Shown here one piece after another: positions 1-13,240 of a DNA stretch of 64,000 bases (its first letter is position 1; the number at the start of each line of letters is the position of its first letter). The position numbers and the translations under genes are program-made. Where the stretch lies: positions 1,042,501-1,106,500 of the forward strand of contig JAMJFZ010001815.1 of assembly GCA_026225945.1 (NCBI GenBank), written 5' to 3'. The stretch comes from Cricetomys ansorgei. Taxonomy: Eukaryota; Chordata; Mammalia; Rodentia; Nesomyidae. Under the pieces are notes generated by a model, which worked only from the letters and a program-made list of their open reading frames with translations, did no database searches and was not told the DNA's origin.

Positions 1-1194
<1,194 letters not shown>

Positions 1195-1840
1195 CCTTAG
1201 CTGGGCCAGCTCAGAGTTTAACCTGTATCTTGCTGTGTCTATCCTGTTGTGGTGTCAGACCCACCCTGAAGCCCAGACGGCTGGAATGGGTGGGGTAAGA
1301 GGTGGGCAGGTGTGGCTTCAGGCTCTGCCCCTCCTTCTGAGTGCTTCCGCCTGGCTATTGTTGGTTGCTGCCTGGGAGGCCCCTGAAGATGGACACCACC
1401 ATTGTTCTCAGAGGTCATATGGAGACTGATCCTCACACCCCTCACTACCAAAGGGCTAGAACTATACAGATCTGCATACCACTGCAGCTTGGGCTGTCTC
1501 ACCTAGCACTGGGTGCTTAGAACTCTCATAGCCCTAGCCCAAGTGAGAGGCAGAGGCCTAGGGTGGCTCTGGGACTAGCCTCTTGGGCAGATGTGCACAC
1601 AGGAGGGAGGGAACAGTGCCCTCTAGACATAAACTTTGGAGCTCCCTACCCAAGGCTATGTATAGTGCTACCATCTCCAGACCAGATATCCCAGATATAA
1701 TAAGGGCCTACAGGGTCAGGCCTTTGGGAGTTCCAGACTACTACCATCACCCCCATGCCCACCCCCAGTCAGCGGACAGAGCCATAGGCAGAGAAAGAAG
1801 AGCTAGAGCCTAGCTGTATCTCCCTGCTTTGAAGCTCACA

Positions 1841-2035
1841 AATACTGACCTGCCCTGCTAGACAGTATGGATTCTATGTCCTCCTGCTAGGCAGCCTGTG
1901 GATGCTAGCCCCCCTACTAATCTGTGGGTGGAAGACATCTATGTTCTCCTACTGTGCAACACTCAAGCGTGCCTTCCTGCTAGGTAGTCCATAGATGGAT
2001 GCCCCCTTATCCGTGGATTCTGGTGGTCCAGTGGC
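1841..2035. repeat. Degenerate short tandem repeat between Lcn6 and Lcn10
   Basis: Blocks resembling cctgctaggcagtctgtgga recur at roughly 40-60 base intervals, each interrupted and diverged. It lies in the 1.2-2.2 kb gap between the Lcn6 3' end and the Lcn10 start. No coding or RNA gene is visible in that gap. Confidence 0.45.
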
Positions 2036-2228
2036 TCCCTTAATAGTGTCCTGACCTACTCATACAGCTTTTGCCATTCCAGGGGCTTTATAGCCTGGCC
2101 CTAGGGAAAAGTCACCAGCCCTGTCTTCAGGCTCAAGAGCTCCAGCAAGCGATATGAGCACAACAGATTCTTTCGTCCTTGAGCTGGCTCTGTGGTTCTG
2201 GTGATGATCCGATCTCTGGCGACGTCCT

Positions 2229-2332
2229 CTTCCACAGTGCAGGGACCATCCCACCCCCAGAGAAGGCACATTGGGGCAGGTCTCCTTGTGAAATCACTTT
2301 ATTTTTCAACCCAAGCAAGAGCCTTGGGAAGC
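2229..2332 (-). repeat. 104-bp perfect direct repeat, copy A (Lcn6 3' end)
   Basis: Identical base for base to 2575-2678, 346 bp away in the same orientation. It contains an AATAAA (minus strand, 2298-2303) and the stretch corresponding to the Lcn6 terminal exon. Confidence 0.95.
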
Positions 2333-2574
2333 TGTGAACCAACACCAGCTCTAGCAGTCACCGAGCAGGGGCAGTGCGGCCCACCTCCACCTGGATGCCA
2401 GGATGCTGTGCTGTTCTCTCTCTCTGCTATAGGGCATTCACTGAAAACCAGGGCAAATGTTAACGTCAGGCTCATGACAGCTGTCATCCCCGCCTTCTGT
2501 CACCTTTCCGCCAGCAGCGTCATGGACTACACGGGCTTTGAAGAGGGTCCTCCCAGAGCCCCATGCTCTTCCTG

Positions 2575-2678
2575 CTTCCACAGTGCAGGGACCATCCCAC
2601 CCCCAGAGAAGGCACATTGGGGCAGGTCTCCTTGTGAAATCACTTTATTTTTCAACCCAAGCAAGAGCCTTGGGAAGC
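2575..2678 (-). repeat. 104-bp perfect direct repeat, copy B (Lcn6 3' end)
   Basis: Second copy of the repeat at 2229-2332. It includes an AATAAA at 2644-2649 and the possible Lcn6 stop codon at 2652-2654. The identity implies a very recent duplication, gene conversion or an assembly error. Confidence 0.95.
2644..2649 (-). terminator. Lcn6 proximal poly(A) signal (AATAAA)
   Basis: tttatt on the plus strand reads AATAAA on the gene strand, just past the last possible Lcn6 coding base. A second identical signal lies at 2298-2303 in the duplicated block, so two poly(A) sites about 346 nt apart are possible. Confidence 0.75.
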
Positions 2679-5600
2679 AGGGAGCCGAGAGTGATACCTG
2701 GAAAGATGGCCTACCTGGAGAATCTTGTGTGCACAAGTGACTGTAAGAAGAAGCAAGCCAGTTGTGAGGACAGGGTTGCAGCATCTCCCAGGACCCTGTC
2801 CACAAGCCTCTTCTGAGGGGGCTAGCTCTACAAGCCTGAGACGGGCATAGCTGATCCCTTGAAGTACCCACAAACTAGTAAAAGTGGGAGACAGACCTCC
2901 CCCCACCTCCAAATCACTCCCTATGTGTGTCAGAACTGCCCGTGCTCCCCTGTGGCCAGTGCTAGTGACACTCACGGTCCTTCTGCAACTGGGCCTGCTG
3001 TTGGGACAAGAAGCCCAGGCCCTGGCTCCATTTGGTGAACAGCTGCGTGGCCTCATGGCTGGCCACATCTGTCCGACCTGCGCATGAAGGAGCAGACTCT
3101 GAGAGGCAATCAGGTGTGGTTGTGGCCCCTGCCCAATCCCTATCCAGCCTCAGGTGGCTGAGGCTTGACCCTGTAAGTTCCCCACTCAAGGCTGTGGATT
3201 CAGAGTCTTGGGGCATCAGGGACTCAGAACAACCTTGCCTGTACCCACTTACTGTACAACTCCACTGTGTTGTAGGACTCATCCCCAAACTCCAGCTGTG
3301 TGAAGATGACAGCGTAGTCCTTGAAGTTAGTGCCTAGTACCCGATAATCCAGCACACCCAAAGCTGGAAAGCAAATGCAAGATACAGGGCTGGTAAGGGG
3401 AACAGGGCCACCATGCCAACCAGGTATGAAACTAGGGTTGGCCATTAAGATGGGGAACAGAAGCCAGGCAGTGGTGGTGCATGCCTTTAGTCCCAGCACT
3501 CGGGAAGCAGAGGCAGACAGATCTCTGTGATCTGTCACAGAGCCAGATCTGTCTGTGAGCCAGCCTGGTCTACAAAGTGAGTTCCAGGACAGCCAGAGTA
3601 CTTCAGAGAAACTCTGTCTCAAAAAACATAAAACAAAACAAAAAATGATGGGGAGCCGATTCAGGCCGAGACCCTATCCAACCTCAGCAGAGGTCTCAAG
3701 CTCTGCCCCCAGGTCCCTGGCCCCTACATTGTGCCAGCAAGAAGCAATTCCTGGTTGCTGATGGACAGATGGACAGGTGAGTGCTTGTCCCACCTCAGCC
3801 TGGGGTGACTAAAGAGCAAGTGGGTCACCCTCTTCCAGTACTATCCTATGGGGGTACAACACTACTAACCAGGTACCCTGCCCTCTGAACCCACAAAGGA
3901 GTCCAGGGATCAAAACTAGGACACCCACAGGCACCCGGGCACACAGGGATAGGGACATGAGGGTAAAACCTCTGTTCAGGGGCCTTTCTCCCTCTGAGAA
4001 TTGACCCCAAGGTCCTAACTGCTAACAGAGTTGTGCCAAGGACTCTGTTGTGGTGTGGCCTCCCCCCTGCCAGGCCTGGTCCTGCCAGCCGCAGCCTGGG
4101 AACCCAGGGGCTGGCCTTCATGATGATCTGGTGATGGGGTCCCTGTGGTGCCATACTCACAGGGGTTCTCAAACGCCCATCGGGACTCTTGCTTCAGCAG
4201 CTCCACAGTGTTCTGACGACACCCATCCGGCCTGGGAAGCAATGAGAAGAAGGCCTCTGAGAGCCACCCCTGGCCCACCAGCGGGGAAGGCTTCAAAGGG
4301 ACTTCATACTTTTCATGATGCCTGGGTTACCCAGAAATTCCACTGTGGGGCCTGAGAAACATCAGTCCTTCCCTTAGTTTCCCAAGGGAGCCACACTGTT
4401 GGGTGACATCACCAACAGGCCCTGAAGACATCAGCCTGTGGTTCAAGTGAAAAGACACTGTCCAGAAGTGCCCCAAGATGACAGCCTCTGAGGTGAGCAA
4501 AGACAAGAGAAGTGCCACAGGACCTGCTAGACCAAACAAATGGTTGCAAGGACTGCTGGGAACAAGACACCTACAGTGAGAGATGCTGGGGAGGTTTTGA
4601 AAGAAAAACAGCCTAAGCTGCTCCACCAGGTAAGGAGGCACACCTTAAAACCAAAACAACATCTGGGTAAATAAATAGATCAAAAGAAGAGAATAGAAAG
4701 TTAAAAACAAAGAAAATTTACCCGGACATTTATCTGCGACAAAAAGTCATAATCTAGATCCTAACTTAGCAGAGTGGGGCTGCACAGCTTCCTGAGTGTG
4801 CCTCATATTTCCACCCCAGGCAAACTTCTAGAAGCACCAGAGAGTCAAGAAGCCCCCAGAGACAGAAAGGGAAAGGAGCCCCTCCCATGTCATGGCATCC
4901 AGAATTGCAGAAGCAAAGTCTGGTGTACATAAAGTGCAAAATAAGAGAAAAATCTTCATAGAAGCAAAGTACCCCTCAGGCCTGGAGAAATGGCTCCCCA
5001 GTTAAGAACACTTGCTGGTCTTGCCGTTTTGGCTCCAAATACCCACATGGTGGCTCACAAACCATTTGTAATTCCAGTACCAGGGGATCTGATGCCATTT
5101 TCTAACCCTGGTGGGCACCAGGCATGCAAGCAAAATATTCCCACTATAAAATTATTTTTAGAAAAAGTCTCCCAACATAAAAAAAAATCCTGGAAATATG
5201 TTTCTAACCAGTTTTTATCACAGACTAATTGCTAAAATTCCCCTTTCTTACAAACCAATAAGAAATATAAGAAATATTCTAGAGAAAAATATGCAGAATA
5301 TTTAAAGAGTGCTCACTAGGAAGGAAACATAAAGCACACACCTGTCTTGGGCTCTCAGTATTAGAGGCAGGCACATTAGTAGGATGTAGTGAGACTCCTG
5401 TAATCCCAGCACTGGGAGATGGAGGCAGGGGGAGCAGGAGTTCAAGGTCAGCCTTGTCTACAGTGTGGGCTTTATAAAATGAGAGGGGCAGAGGTCAGAA
5501 CCATATGGGGACAGCAGAGGACAAAGAACAGCTGGTTAGACACACCAACATCTGTTAGCATATCACTACTAGGGTAAACCCTCTGTTCTAAGGAGTCAAC

Positions 5601-7968
5601 TTACCAAGGCTCACTGCCTACACATTTCTAATGCCAAAGATGTAGGCCACCTAAGCGTCCATGTACAACAGTGGCTAAGAGGAAGAAGGTACCACACTCT
5701 GTAAGGGAGCACAGAGCATCTCAGGGTTAACTGTGAGACTGCCAAGTGACCCAGGATCCCAGTTCTGGTTGTGTCCCAGAAAGAACTGAAAATGGAGGCT
5801 GGGTTTGCACACTACTCCTGAAGGGGAAGAACTCAAATACCCATCCATGGATAAATAGCCTATGGCCCATCCACATACTGGGATGCCACCTAGTCAGAGA
5901 CAGAAAGGGTGGACCTGGAGGATGTGAGCTAAGGGAAACAGACAATCACAACAGGATGAGCCCTATGGGGACATTTCTCTGGGTCTCCAGTCCTTGGATG
6001 GGGAAACTGGACACACAGAGGGGCTATCTTTGGCTGGGGAGGAGATGGGGACCCATCCGTGCTACTGGATGCTACAGTGTGGATCTGGAATGTCCCCATA
6101 GACCATCTGTTGAAAGCTAGATGCTTCTGCCAATAGTGGAGGGAAGCCTTGTGGGTGGAAGTTTGATCACTGGAGATGTGTCCTTCAAAGGGATATTGAG
6201 ATGACTCTCTTCCTCCTCCTCCTCATCTTCCTTCTTCTCTTCTTCTCTCTCTCCTTCCTAGCACCATGAAGTGAGCTGTCCTCGCCACCATGTGTTCTTC
6301 ACTATGATGTATTGACTTACCATAGTCTCAAGGCAATAGGGTCAATGGGTAACCAGGACTGAAACCTTTTGAACTCATGGGCCTAGGTAAACCTTCCATT
6401 CTTATAAACTACTTACGTCAGGTATTTTGTCATAGTGATGGAACACTGTCACACGGGGACAAAGTTTCAGTTTGGGAAGATGGAGTTGTGTGATTGATGG
6501 GGGTGATTGCTATGACACAGGTGGCAAAGTGCTCTGCAAAGTGGCAATCACAAAGCAAAAGCCTTGGCTGATGGAAGCAGGGTGGAGGGAAGGGATTCGG
6601 CTGCCTACCTTTAGAGATTCTGGTTTTTCAATCACCCAGTATATTTCAAAGACCAGCAAACAAAGTACTAATAAAACACAGGATACTCCTGACTCTCCTG
6701 AGACACCCCTACCCCCAAAGCCTGCATGGGCCCAAGGCTGACCAGATGCCTATGTGTGTTTTGTTCTGCTGGCCTCAAGGGAGCTCACCCCACCCCCCAT
6801 CTGCTGTTGATACCTGGCCAGATGTGTGGTCTGGTGTTCACAAAGCTACATGGAAGATGCACCTTCACTGAGGACCTCCCTGCCCCCGCCCCTCCATATC
6901 TTCCCAGGCCCATGGGTGACAGAGCCCTACTATGTCCTTCAAGTAGTCTTAGGAGACTATCAGGAGGAGAGAAAGGCTTTCTCGGGGCTCCAGCCTGCCT
7001 CGGTGGTTCAGGTCTTCACTGAGCTGCCAGCCTGCCAGACCCACAGAGCCACATTTAAAGCCATCCATCCTGCCTCCCCCGCACTCCCTCCCACCAAGCA
7101 CCTCAGGGACTACTGTGTGTTCCTTCCTTAGACAAGTCCAGCTCGACCCCACAGGCCGGTCTGGCATGAGGCCTTGGTGACCTCATTCCGGAAGAGATGA
7201 GAGTCTGTGACCAAGCCGGTGGCACTGAAGACCAAATGCACGAACCAACTTCTGCATGCTCCGAACAGATTCAAAAGGCTAGCAGAAAGTGGATGGGTCA
7301 GAGCAGAGTCCAGTGGGGAAAGAAGGGTACCAGATGCAGGGAGCATGCTACTCCGGGAAGCACAGGGGAGTGAGGAGCACGGAGAGCCAGCCATGCATCC
7401 GGGAGCGGGTCTGCAGAGTCCAGTCCTCCACCCGAACCAGACAGACGAAGCCTGCAGCCCCTCTGGTGAGACTGCTCCCACTGAGGAAGACTGTCAGAGA
7501 TGCACAGCTCGCACAACTTGGGGTGGGGGGTGCCTGCTCACCCGTGCCGAGAGGACTGAACTCTCAGCCTGTTGTCTGGAGTAAGAGTCACCATGACACC
7601 TTCCACATTTTTCATGTCCTTCTCTGCCATGAAGTTCTTTGCACGAGAGGCCGTAGCCAGGACGTACCAGGGCCCAAGGAGCTAGGAGAAACATCAGCTA
7701 AGATGCCTGGCTCTCTCCCACCAAAGCACCCTCTGTTGACAAGCCCGAACACCCTTCTTGCAGTCTCACTCCCTCCAACCATGTTTCTGTAAATTGACTC
7801 TTGGGGACCCAAAACCTGTGTAGCCTCAAAGTAGGGCCTAGACTCCCAGGTCCTGCTACCCAGGAAGACTGTTACCTGCTTAGGGTCCAGGCTTCCCAGC
7901 CACACTACCTGAATCCAGGGAATAGAGACCAAAGCAAGAAGGACAGCGATCAGAAGCACCACCTTCAT
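2652..7968 (-). CDS. Lcn6: Lipocalin 6 (epididymal)
   Basis: Secreted epididymal lipocalin reported on sperm. Coding exons: 7876-7968 (signal peptide MKVVLLIAVLLALVS, then VWLGSLDPKQ), 7542-7681 (LLGPWYVLATASR, carrying the GxW-type motif), 4161-4231 (PDGCRQNTVELL, ending FENP), 3253-3363 (DYRVLGTNFKDYAVIFTQLE), 2976-3077 (ASHEATQLFTKWSQGLGFLS) and 2715-2740 (LTCAHKILQ). All donors are GT and all acceptors AG, with phases 0,2,1,1,1. The Cys in exon 3 and the Cys in exon 6 are the expected disulphide pair. The C-terminus is uncertain. Exon 6 may splice at gtaggc to a tiny exon inside the 104-bp duplicated block, or be read through to a stop at 2652-2654, adding about 20 codons. Human LCN6, as I recall it, stops after the GFLSQ motif, so the tail here is longer. 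The large intron 2 holds B2 and B1 copies. Confidence 0.93.
3463..3640 (+). repeat. B1 SINE (Lcn6 intron 3)
   Basis: Starts with a gccaggcagtggtggtgcat box, has tttagtcccagcactcggga, and ends in an A-rich tail: a 7SL-derived B1 in plus orientation. It is absent from human LCN6 and marks the host as a rodent. Confidence 0.9.
4232..7541. other. Lcn6 intron 2, repeat-bearing
   Basis: About 3.3 kb without supported exons. It contains a B2 SINE near 4981-5160 (ctggagaaatggctc start, caggggatctgatgcc body), a partial B1 near 5385-5475 and a CT-rich tract near 6205-6260. Several open frames here lack splice sites or any known motif. Confidence 0.7.
4981..5160 (+). repeat. B2-type SINE
   Basis: tRNA-derived head (ggcctggagaaatggctcc), then acccacatggtggctcaca and ccaggggatctgatgcc, as in B2/B3 elements. 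Plus orientation. Confidence 0.85.
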
Positions 7969-8032
7969 CCTCCCAGAAGTCCAGGCACACCACATAATAG
8001 GCCAGGATGTGCCATCTCCAACCAGGAAACAG

Positions 8033-8039
8033 TTTATAT
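8033..8039 (-). promoter_or_regulatory. Lcn6 TATA box
   Basis: tttatat on the plus strand reads ATATAAA on the gene strand, 65 bases upstream of the Lcn6 ATG. The spacing suits a short 5' UTR. Confidence 0.65.
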
Positions 8040-8040
8040 G

Positions 8041-9500
8041 GCTCTGAGTGCCTCGGTGTAGGTGGCCACTAAGTGCCAGGATAGCATCCTGAACTCTCAC
8101 AGAGCAAAATTACTCAGGGGGAGGGGGCAGGTTTACACTGCGGTGGCCTTGGAGCCCAGCTGAGACCTGTGGCAGAGACAAGAGGCCCCGGTGCCTGTTC
8201 TAATCAACAGTACCATGCCAATTCCCCACTTCTGTCCACTCTGCTTCTCCCAGAGGGTTCCAAGATCAGCCTCCTAAAGCTGGCCACCCTGCCTTCTCCC
8301 CTCCCCAGGGTCAGCACTCTCCCAGCTGAGTCTTGCTCTTCACAACACAGGACAGGCTGAGGTCAAGCCCATTCCAAGCTGGCCAAGTGCAAGTAGTCTG
8401 TCCAGAAACTGCAGTTTCAGATAGCTTTTGTCTCAATCATTAGAAATACAAAAAGCCATCCCAAAGTCATTTTTTAAGCTTCCACCCCACCCCTACCCCT
8501 ACCTCCACCCCCAACCCCTCCTCCAATAACCTTCTGCTTTGCTGGCCTGTGGCCTCCCACCGGCCCCAACAGCCAGCCCTGCAGCCAGACTGTGCTGTAC
8601 CCTCTGCCCCTCTATCTGGACCTGTCCATTCTCCATCCATCTCCAGCTGGGCAACATCTACCTCTCCGCTCCCTGAGAGCAAATCCTGACCTCACTGAAG
8701 CCAATCCCTAAGGCCCTTCAAAAGCTGCAGCAGCCTGTTCCCCAAGGCTCTCCTGAGAGCTGTCTTTAACCTGGGCTATACACCACCAGGTCATTGGAGC
8801 TGCTATCGAGAACGGACCACTCAAGGGGTCAGGGAGGTGGTAAGGACATCCTGCCTCCAGCCAAGACCTTCACTGCACACTCCCGGAGATTGCTCAGCTA
8901 TTCAGTCCCTTATCAAGAGCAACAAGGCTACAGGTGCTCAGGACCCACCTCAGAGCCATCTGAAGCCCACATTTCACCCCCATACACCCCTCTCCCTCCT
9001 CAGCCCTACCCTCACTCCAAGCCAGACTGGAGAATCCACAGGTGGAATGTGTCCACAGATTGATTCTCTGCAGAAAAGACATCTGTTAAAGCTCCCCAGC
9101 CCCTGCTATGGAGAGACTCTGAGTAACGGGGAACAGAAATAAACCAGACCCTGTGTAAACTTCAGCTAAGCGTTCTTCTGCCTGGCTCACTAACCCAGAG
9201 TCAGACCTTGAACCTGGATTACGATGGTTCCTGGCTGCTGACCTCCCAGACACACCACAGAAGAAAATAGAATTCCTCTTAGGAAGACAATTGCCAAAGA
9301 GATCTGAACCAGACATTCCACGACACACCCACAGTTCAACGAGATGGCCTGAGGAGGAGCCGGGTTAGATGAAGTTATGAGGCGGGAGCCCTTATGATAG
9401 ATTAATGCCCTGAAAGAAAGAAATGTGAAAGAGCTGTTCCTTTTATCTGTCTGTCTTGCTCTATTTGTATCTGACTCTTTATATATGTATCTGTCTGTTG
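8041..9500. other. Lcn6 upstream region, no gene seen
   Basis: Unique-looking sequence with pyrimidine-rich stretches near 8490-8520. No splice-bounded exon or known motif is visible on either strand. Confidence 0.5.
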
Positions 9501-9517
9501 GTCTGTCCATCCATCTG

Positions 9518-9518
<1 letters not shown>

Positions 9519-9565
<47 letters not shown>
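9519..9565. repeat. (CA)n microsatellite
   Basis: Uninterrupted CA dinucleotides, about 23 units. Open frames across it (poly-Val/Cys or His/Thr) are artefacts. Confidence 0.98.
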
Positions 9566-9567
<2 letters not shown>

Positions 9568-9604
9568 TTGTGTAACAGTTTCCTCTGAGATAAAACATCC
9601 CATC

Positions 9605-10145
9605 CCTCAGAGAAGGTCTTGAACAGGAAGATAAACAACTTAAAATAGTTTCAGGATGTCCCTGAAACTAGACAGATTCACTAGTCTCCCTCACAACCCC
9701 AGGAGTAAGCAATAAAAGCTGAAAATTCTCCTCAGGTGGAAGGAAGCCGAGCTGCGTATAGGACTCTCCAAGGAGGTCAGCTGCAAAATCAACTCAGAAA
9801 AGCCAAGCTGAAAAGAAGACTCTGAGGTCAGACCAGTTCTCTGGAAGAAGCAAAAACCAGCAAAGCTGCCCGGAAGAGGGTTAGACCAGAGTCACTTGGG
9901 AAGGACTCTCTCCAACATATTGAGCTGCCTACTGGTTGTACAGTGTGTGCCGGGTTCCCAGTTTTGTGAGCTGTCACCTGTGCTGGCGGGGAGCTTGGTG
10001 ATTCATCTGTCTTTGAGTTATGTTTGCTCCTGTAAGTAACCCCTCATCCCTATTCCTGAACATAATCCCAATAAAACTCATTGGTTCACCAAGTTAGACT
10101 TTGATGGTATCTGTATTTGACCTATCACAGGTTCCCTATCTAGGG
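9605..10145 (+). mobile_element. LTR-like fragment of an endogenous retrovirus
   Basis: It ends like an LTR: ctcctgtaagtaacccctca, then an AATAAA at about 10070, then ttggttcacc and a gacctatca end. There is no internal coding sequence beside it, so it is probably a solo LTR. The family and exact edges are not determined. Confidence 0.4.
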
Positions 10146-10486
10146 TGTGTGTTGTGTTTCCCAAGAAAAGTTTTGTAAACACGTGCACACGCATGCACAC
10201 ACGCATGCACATGCACAGAACAGGGCAGTTAACCCTCCCCTGGCACTAATAAGACCTTGATCCCAAATTGTGAGAAATATCTTTCTGTTGTCTAAGCTGC
10301 TCAGCCTACAGCATTGTGCTGTGGCATCCAGAGCTGACTAAAACAACCAGACAATTATCCAGTAAAGAAGCTGAGCACACACACTCACAGATGCAGGCAC
10401 AGATCAGTTAGGACTCTTATGAATCACCTGAACTGCCAACCAGGACCATGAAATAAATACAAGCTGGTCCATAAAGATATCTGCCA

Positions 10487-10645
10487 GGCAATGATGGCAC
10501 ACGCCTTTAATCCCAGTGCTTGGGAGGCAGAGGCAGGTGGATCTCTGTGAGTCCAAGACCAACTTGGTCTACAGAGTGAGTGTCAGGACAGCCAGAGTTA
10601 CAACAGAGAAACCCTGTCTTGAAACAAACAAACAAGCGACCAAAA
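10487..10645 (+). repeat. B1 SINE
   Basis: gccaggcaatgatggcacac, cctttaatcccagtgcttgg and a caaacaaacaa tail identify a plus-strand B1. Confidence 0.9.
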
Positions 10646-10984
10646 AAGTAGGAAAAGAAAGGAAAAAAATAAAGAAGACTTTATCTCTACTTAGCTACTA
10701 TAAAAAGAAGCTAAATAAGAATTAAAACAATTCAGCTAATGAAAATGGTCCTTCTAAGAAAAAAATAAAATTATAACAACACTCTAAGCTGAGCTGAGTG
10801 TGCCACATACACAAGTAAAAATAAATACGTCTTCTTTTCCTTTTTTTTAAGATAAAAGAAAACTCTCAGGGTCTCCAAGTAAAATTAACAAATTAGTCTC
10901 AAGAGTTAGAGGCACAAGTATGAAAGAGCTCAGCAAGCCAGTGGACTGCGGAGGTGCAGGAACAACTGGTTTGTCTTTACAAGG

Positions 10985-11080
10985 TGATGATAATGATGAT
11001 GATGTTTTGAGACAGGGTCTCCTTGAGCTAGAACTTCAGAGGGCTAGGATTACAGACACGTGCACCCCTCTTGGCTTAGG
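10985..11080 (-). repeat. Partial B1 SINE
   Basis: Reverse-orientation B1 fragment: ttttgagacagggtctcct followed by gctaggattacagacacgtg. Confidence 0.75.
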
Positions 11081-11149
11081 TAGAAAGATGTTTTATAGGA
11101 TTCAAATGTTGTCTTTAACAGGCAAAGAGGATTTTTACAGAGCTTAGAT

Positions 11150-11818
11150 GTTTTTAGCTTTAGGGTTGATATAGGCTGGAGTCTGGCAACGTTAGTTCAC
11201 ATCCCAACAGTGTTATCCAGTAGTCACACCTTCTGGTTCAGATGCAGAAATTAATAGTAAATGGCTATCAAAAGGAAACTGTAAATCCCAAATCCGGTCG
11301 AGAATAAGACCATCACAATTTGAGCCAATTTGAAGCAAGCAAGCTTTAATTAAATACTAGCCAGAAAGATGAACTCTGACCAGGACCATTCTGGAGTACC
11401 CACGGAGTGATACTGCCACCTCCAGAGCTCCCACAGAAAGGCCCAAAATCATGCGGATCAGGGGCTTAAAAAGGTAGAACCCATAAGGCTATGTACTTCC
11501 CCCCAGGTCCAATCAGTGGCAAGCGTCTACCGTGATGTACTTCCTGTCTGGGTTATCTCCCACCTACAAGCGACCAAGCACATCCGGTGCATTTGGAGCA
11601 CATCCAGTGCAGTAGGGTCAATTTGGATCTAGCCACTCCCATAATCCAAGAGCTTATGTCCTTGGGCTAGGGAGAGTCAAGACTATCTCACCTGAACAGC
11701 CCCACCTAGCATTCCAGGACGTTATCTGTTTTTCTTTTAAGGATATCTTAGGCACAGTAGCTAAAATTTAAAACATAACTTCTCCTCTTTCAAAACAAGA
11801 TGGGCTGAGATAACTGTG

Positions 11819-11820
<2 letters not shown>
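11150..11820. other. Possible LTR remnant, otherwise empty
   Basis: Between the B1 fragment and the (GT)n tract I see no gene. The part at about 11300-11760 has the look of an old retroviral LTR read on the minus strand (a ttaattaaat run, a gtccaatcagtgg CCAAT-like box), but I cannot place it in a family. Confidence 0.3.

Positions 11821-11821
<1 letters not shown>

Positions 11822-11865
<44 letters not shown>
11822..11865. repeat. (GT)n microsatellite
   Basis: About 22 GT units, followed at 11870-11985 by a minus-strand B2/B3-type SINE fragment that includes cccactgagccatctcactggcc. Confidence 0.95.
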
Positions 11866-11867
<2 letters not shown>

Positions 11868-12384
11868 GTTAGAAGTTAATTTTGGGGAGACTGTTCTCTC
11901 CTTCCACTGGGGCTCTGGGGATCAAATCCAACTCATTGAGCTTCTGCAGTAAACACTTTTACCCACTGAGCCATCTCACTGGCCAAGTCTGAAAGTTCTT
12001 GAAATTCAGATGTGACTTCTTCGAGATTTTCAGTTCACAAAGAGCATTCTGGCATTTACTGATTGAACTAATGATGTACTAAAGATAAACTCCAATATTA
12101 CTATCTAAAAGTATATTTTGACTTCATTTTGAAGAGTGTTTTCCCTAGAGATCAGAATCTGCACTGATTTTTTTTTCTTTCAATCATGTAAAAGCACCCT
12201 TGTGCCCTCTCATGGGTCGTCCTGCCTATCATGGGAAGTAAGGCATCTGCACCCCGGTTTGCCACACATTCTTGAATTTTAATATTGCCTCCAAAGCACC
12301 GGCTTTGCTATGCAGAATATGATAGCCCTGCATGTGATTTTTTATTTTTTTTGAGTTTGCTTCTTTATTTTATTCTGCTCACTT

Positions 12385-12697
12385 TCTCTAAACCTGGGGA
12401 GTCTCAAAGTGAGAGGTCCAGCGCCCCCTAGTGATGGAGGCGGAGGCACCTGGCCTTGCCTCTCTGCTTAACGTCAAGGACTCCCTTTCCCAGAAGCCCT
12501 GTTTCCTTGTGACATTTAACCAGCCAATCCAGGATTCAGGCTCTGACCAATCAGAGAGATCTCCTGTGTCCTTTAAAAACCCACGTGGCCAGCTTTCTGG
12601 GTCCGATATCTTGTATAGCTCCTGATCACTGCATAAAGTACCTTTGCTTATTGCACGTGTGGTCCTGGTGGTCTTTGGCAGTTTTCTGACTCAACAA
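12385..12697 (+). mobile_element. Solo LTR
   Basis: Short retroviral-type promoter unit: CCAAT boxes (agccaatcc at about 12522, accaatcag at about 12547), a TATA-like tttaaaaac at about 12573, and gcataaagtacctttgctta followed by a gactcaaca end. No retroviral internal sequence flanks it. Confidence 0.6.
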
Positions 12698-13092
12698 AAG
12701 TTAATGTTTTTATCAAGTTTAGGAATAATTTGGATACTGAGATGATTAACTTTGTCGACTTAATTAGATTAATAAACACCAGGGCTTTAGTGAGGCAGAC
12801 CTCTGGGGTGAGTCTGTGAGGGTGTTTCCACAGAGGTTTAACTGAAAAGGAAAGATCCATCTTGAATGTAGGTCATCATTCCACCTGCTGGGGTCTCCTG
12901 GGCTGAATGCAAAGAGGGAAAGGAAGAAGCCACTGGTGGCATTTCACCGACTCTGCCTCGCTCACAACCAATCGAGATTCAAGGAGTCACAGCGGCATGC
13001 TCCCACTACCATGAAACTGCCATGCCTTCCCTCTGTGATGACAGGCCCTCACAAATCAGGAGTCAACATAAACCTTTTCTCCCATAAATTGC

Positions 13093-13240
13093 CTTTTTTT
13101 TTTAGACAGGGTTGTAACTCTGGATGCCCTGAAACTCACTCTGTAGACCAGGCTGGCCTGGAACTCACAGAGATCCCCCTGCCTCTGCCTCCCGAGTGCT
13201 GGGATTAAAGGCGTGTACCACCACTGCTGGACCCATAAGT
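13093..13240 (-). repeat. B1 SINE
   Basis: Minus-orientation B1: poly-T, agacagggttgtaactctgg, gagtgctgggattaaaggcg, caccactgctgg. Confidence 0.92.

Noticed and set aside
9402..9638. Open frames rich in Val/Cys or His/Thr over CA repeats (also near 14.6-14.9, 16.9, 30.3 and 33.8 kb)
   Set aside because: They are translations of microsatellites with no splice or start context.
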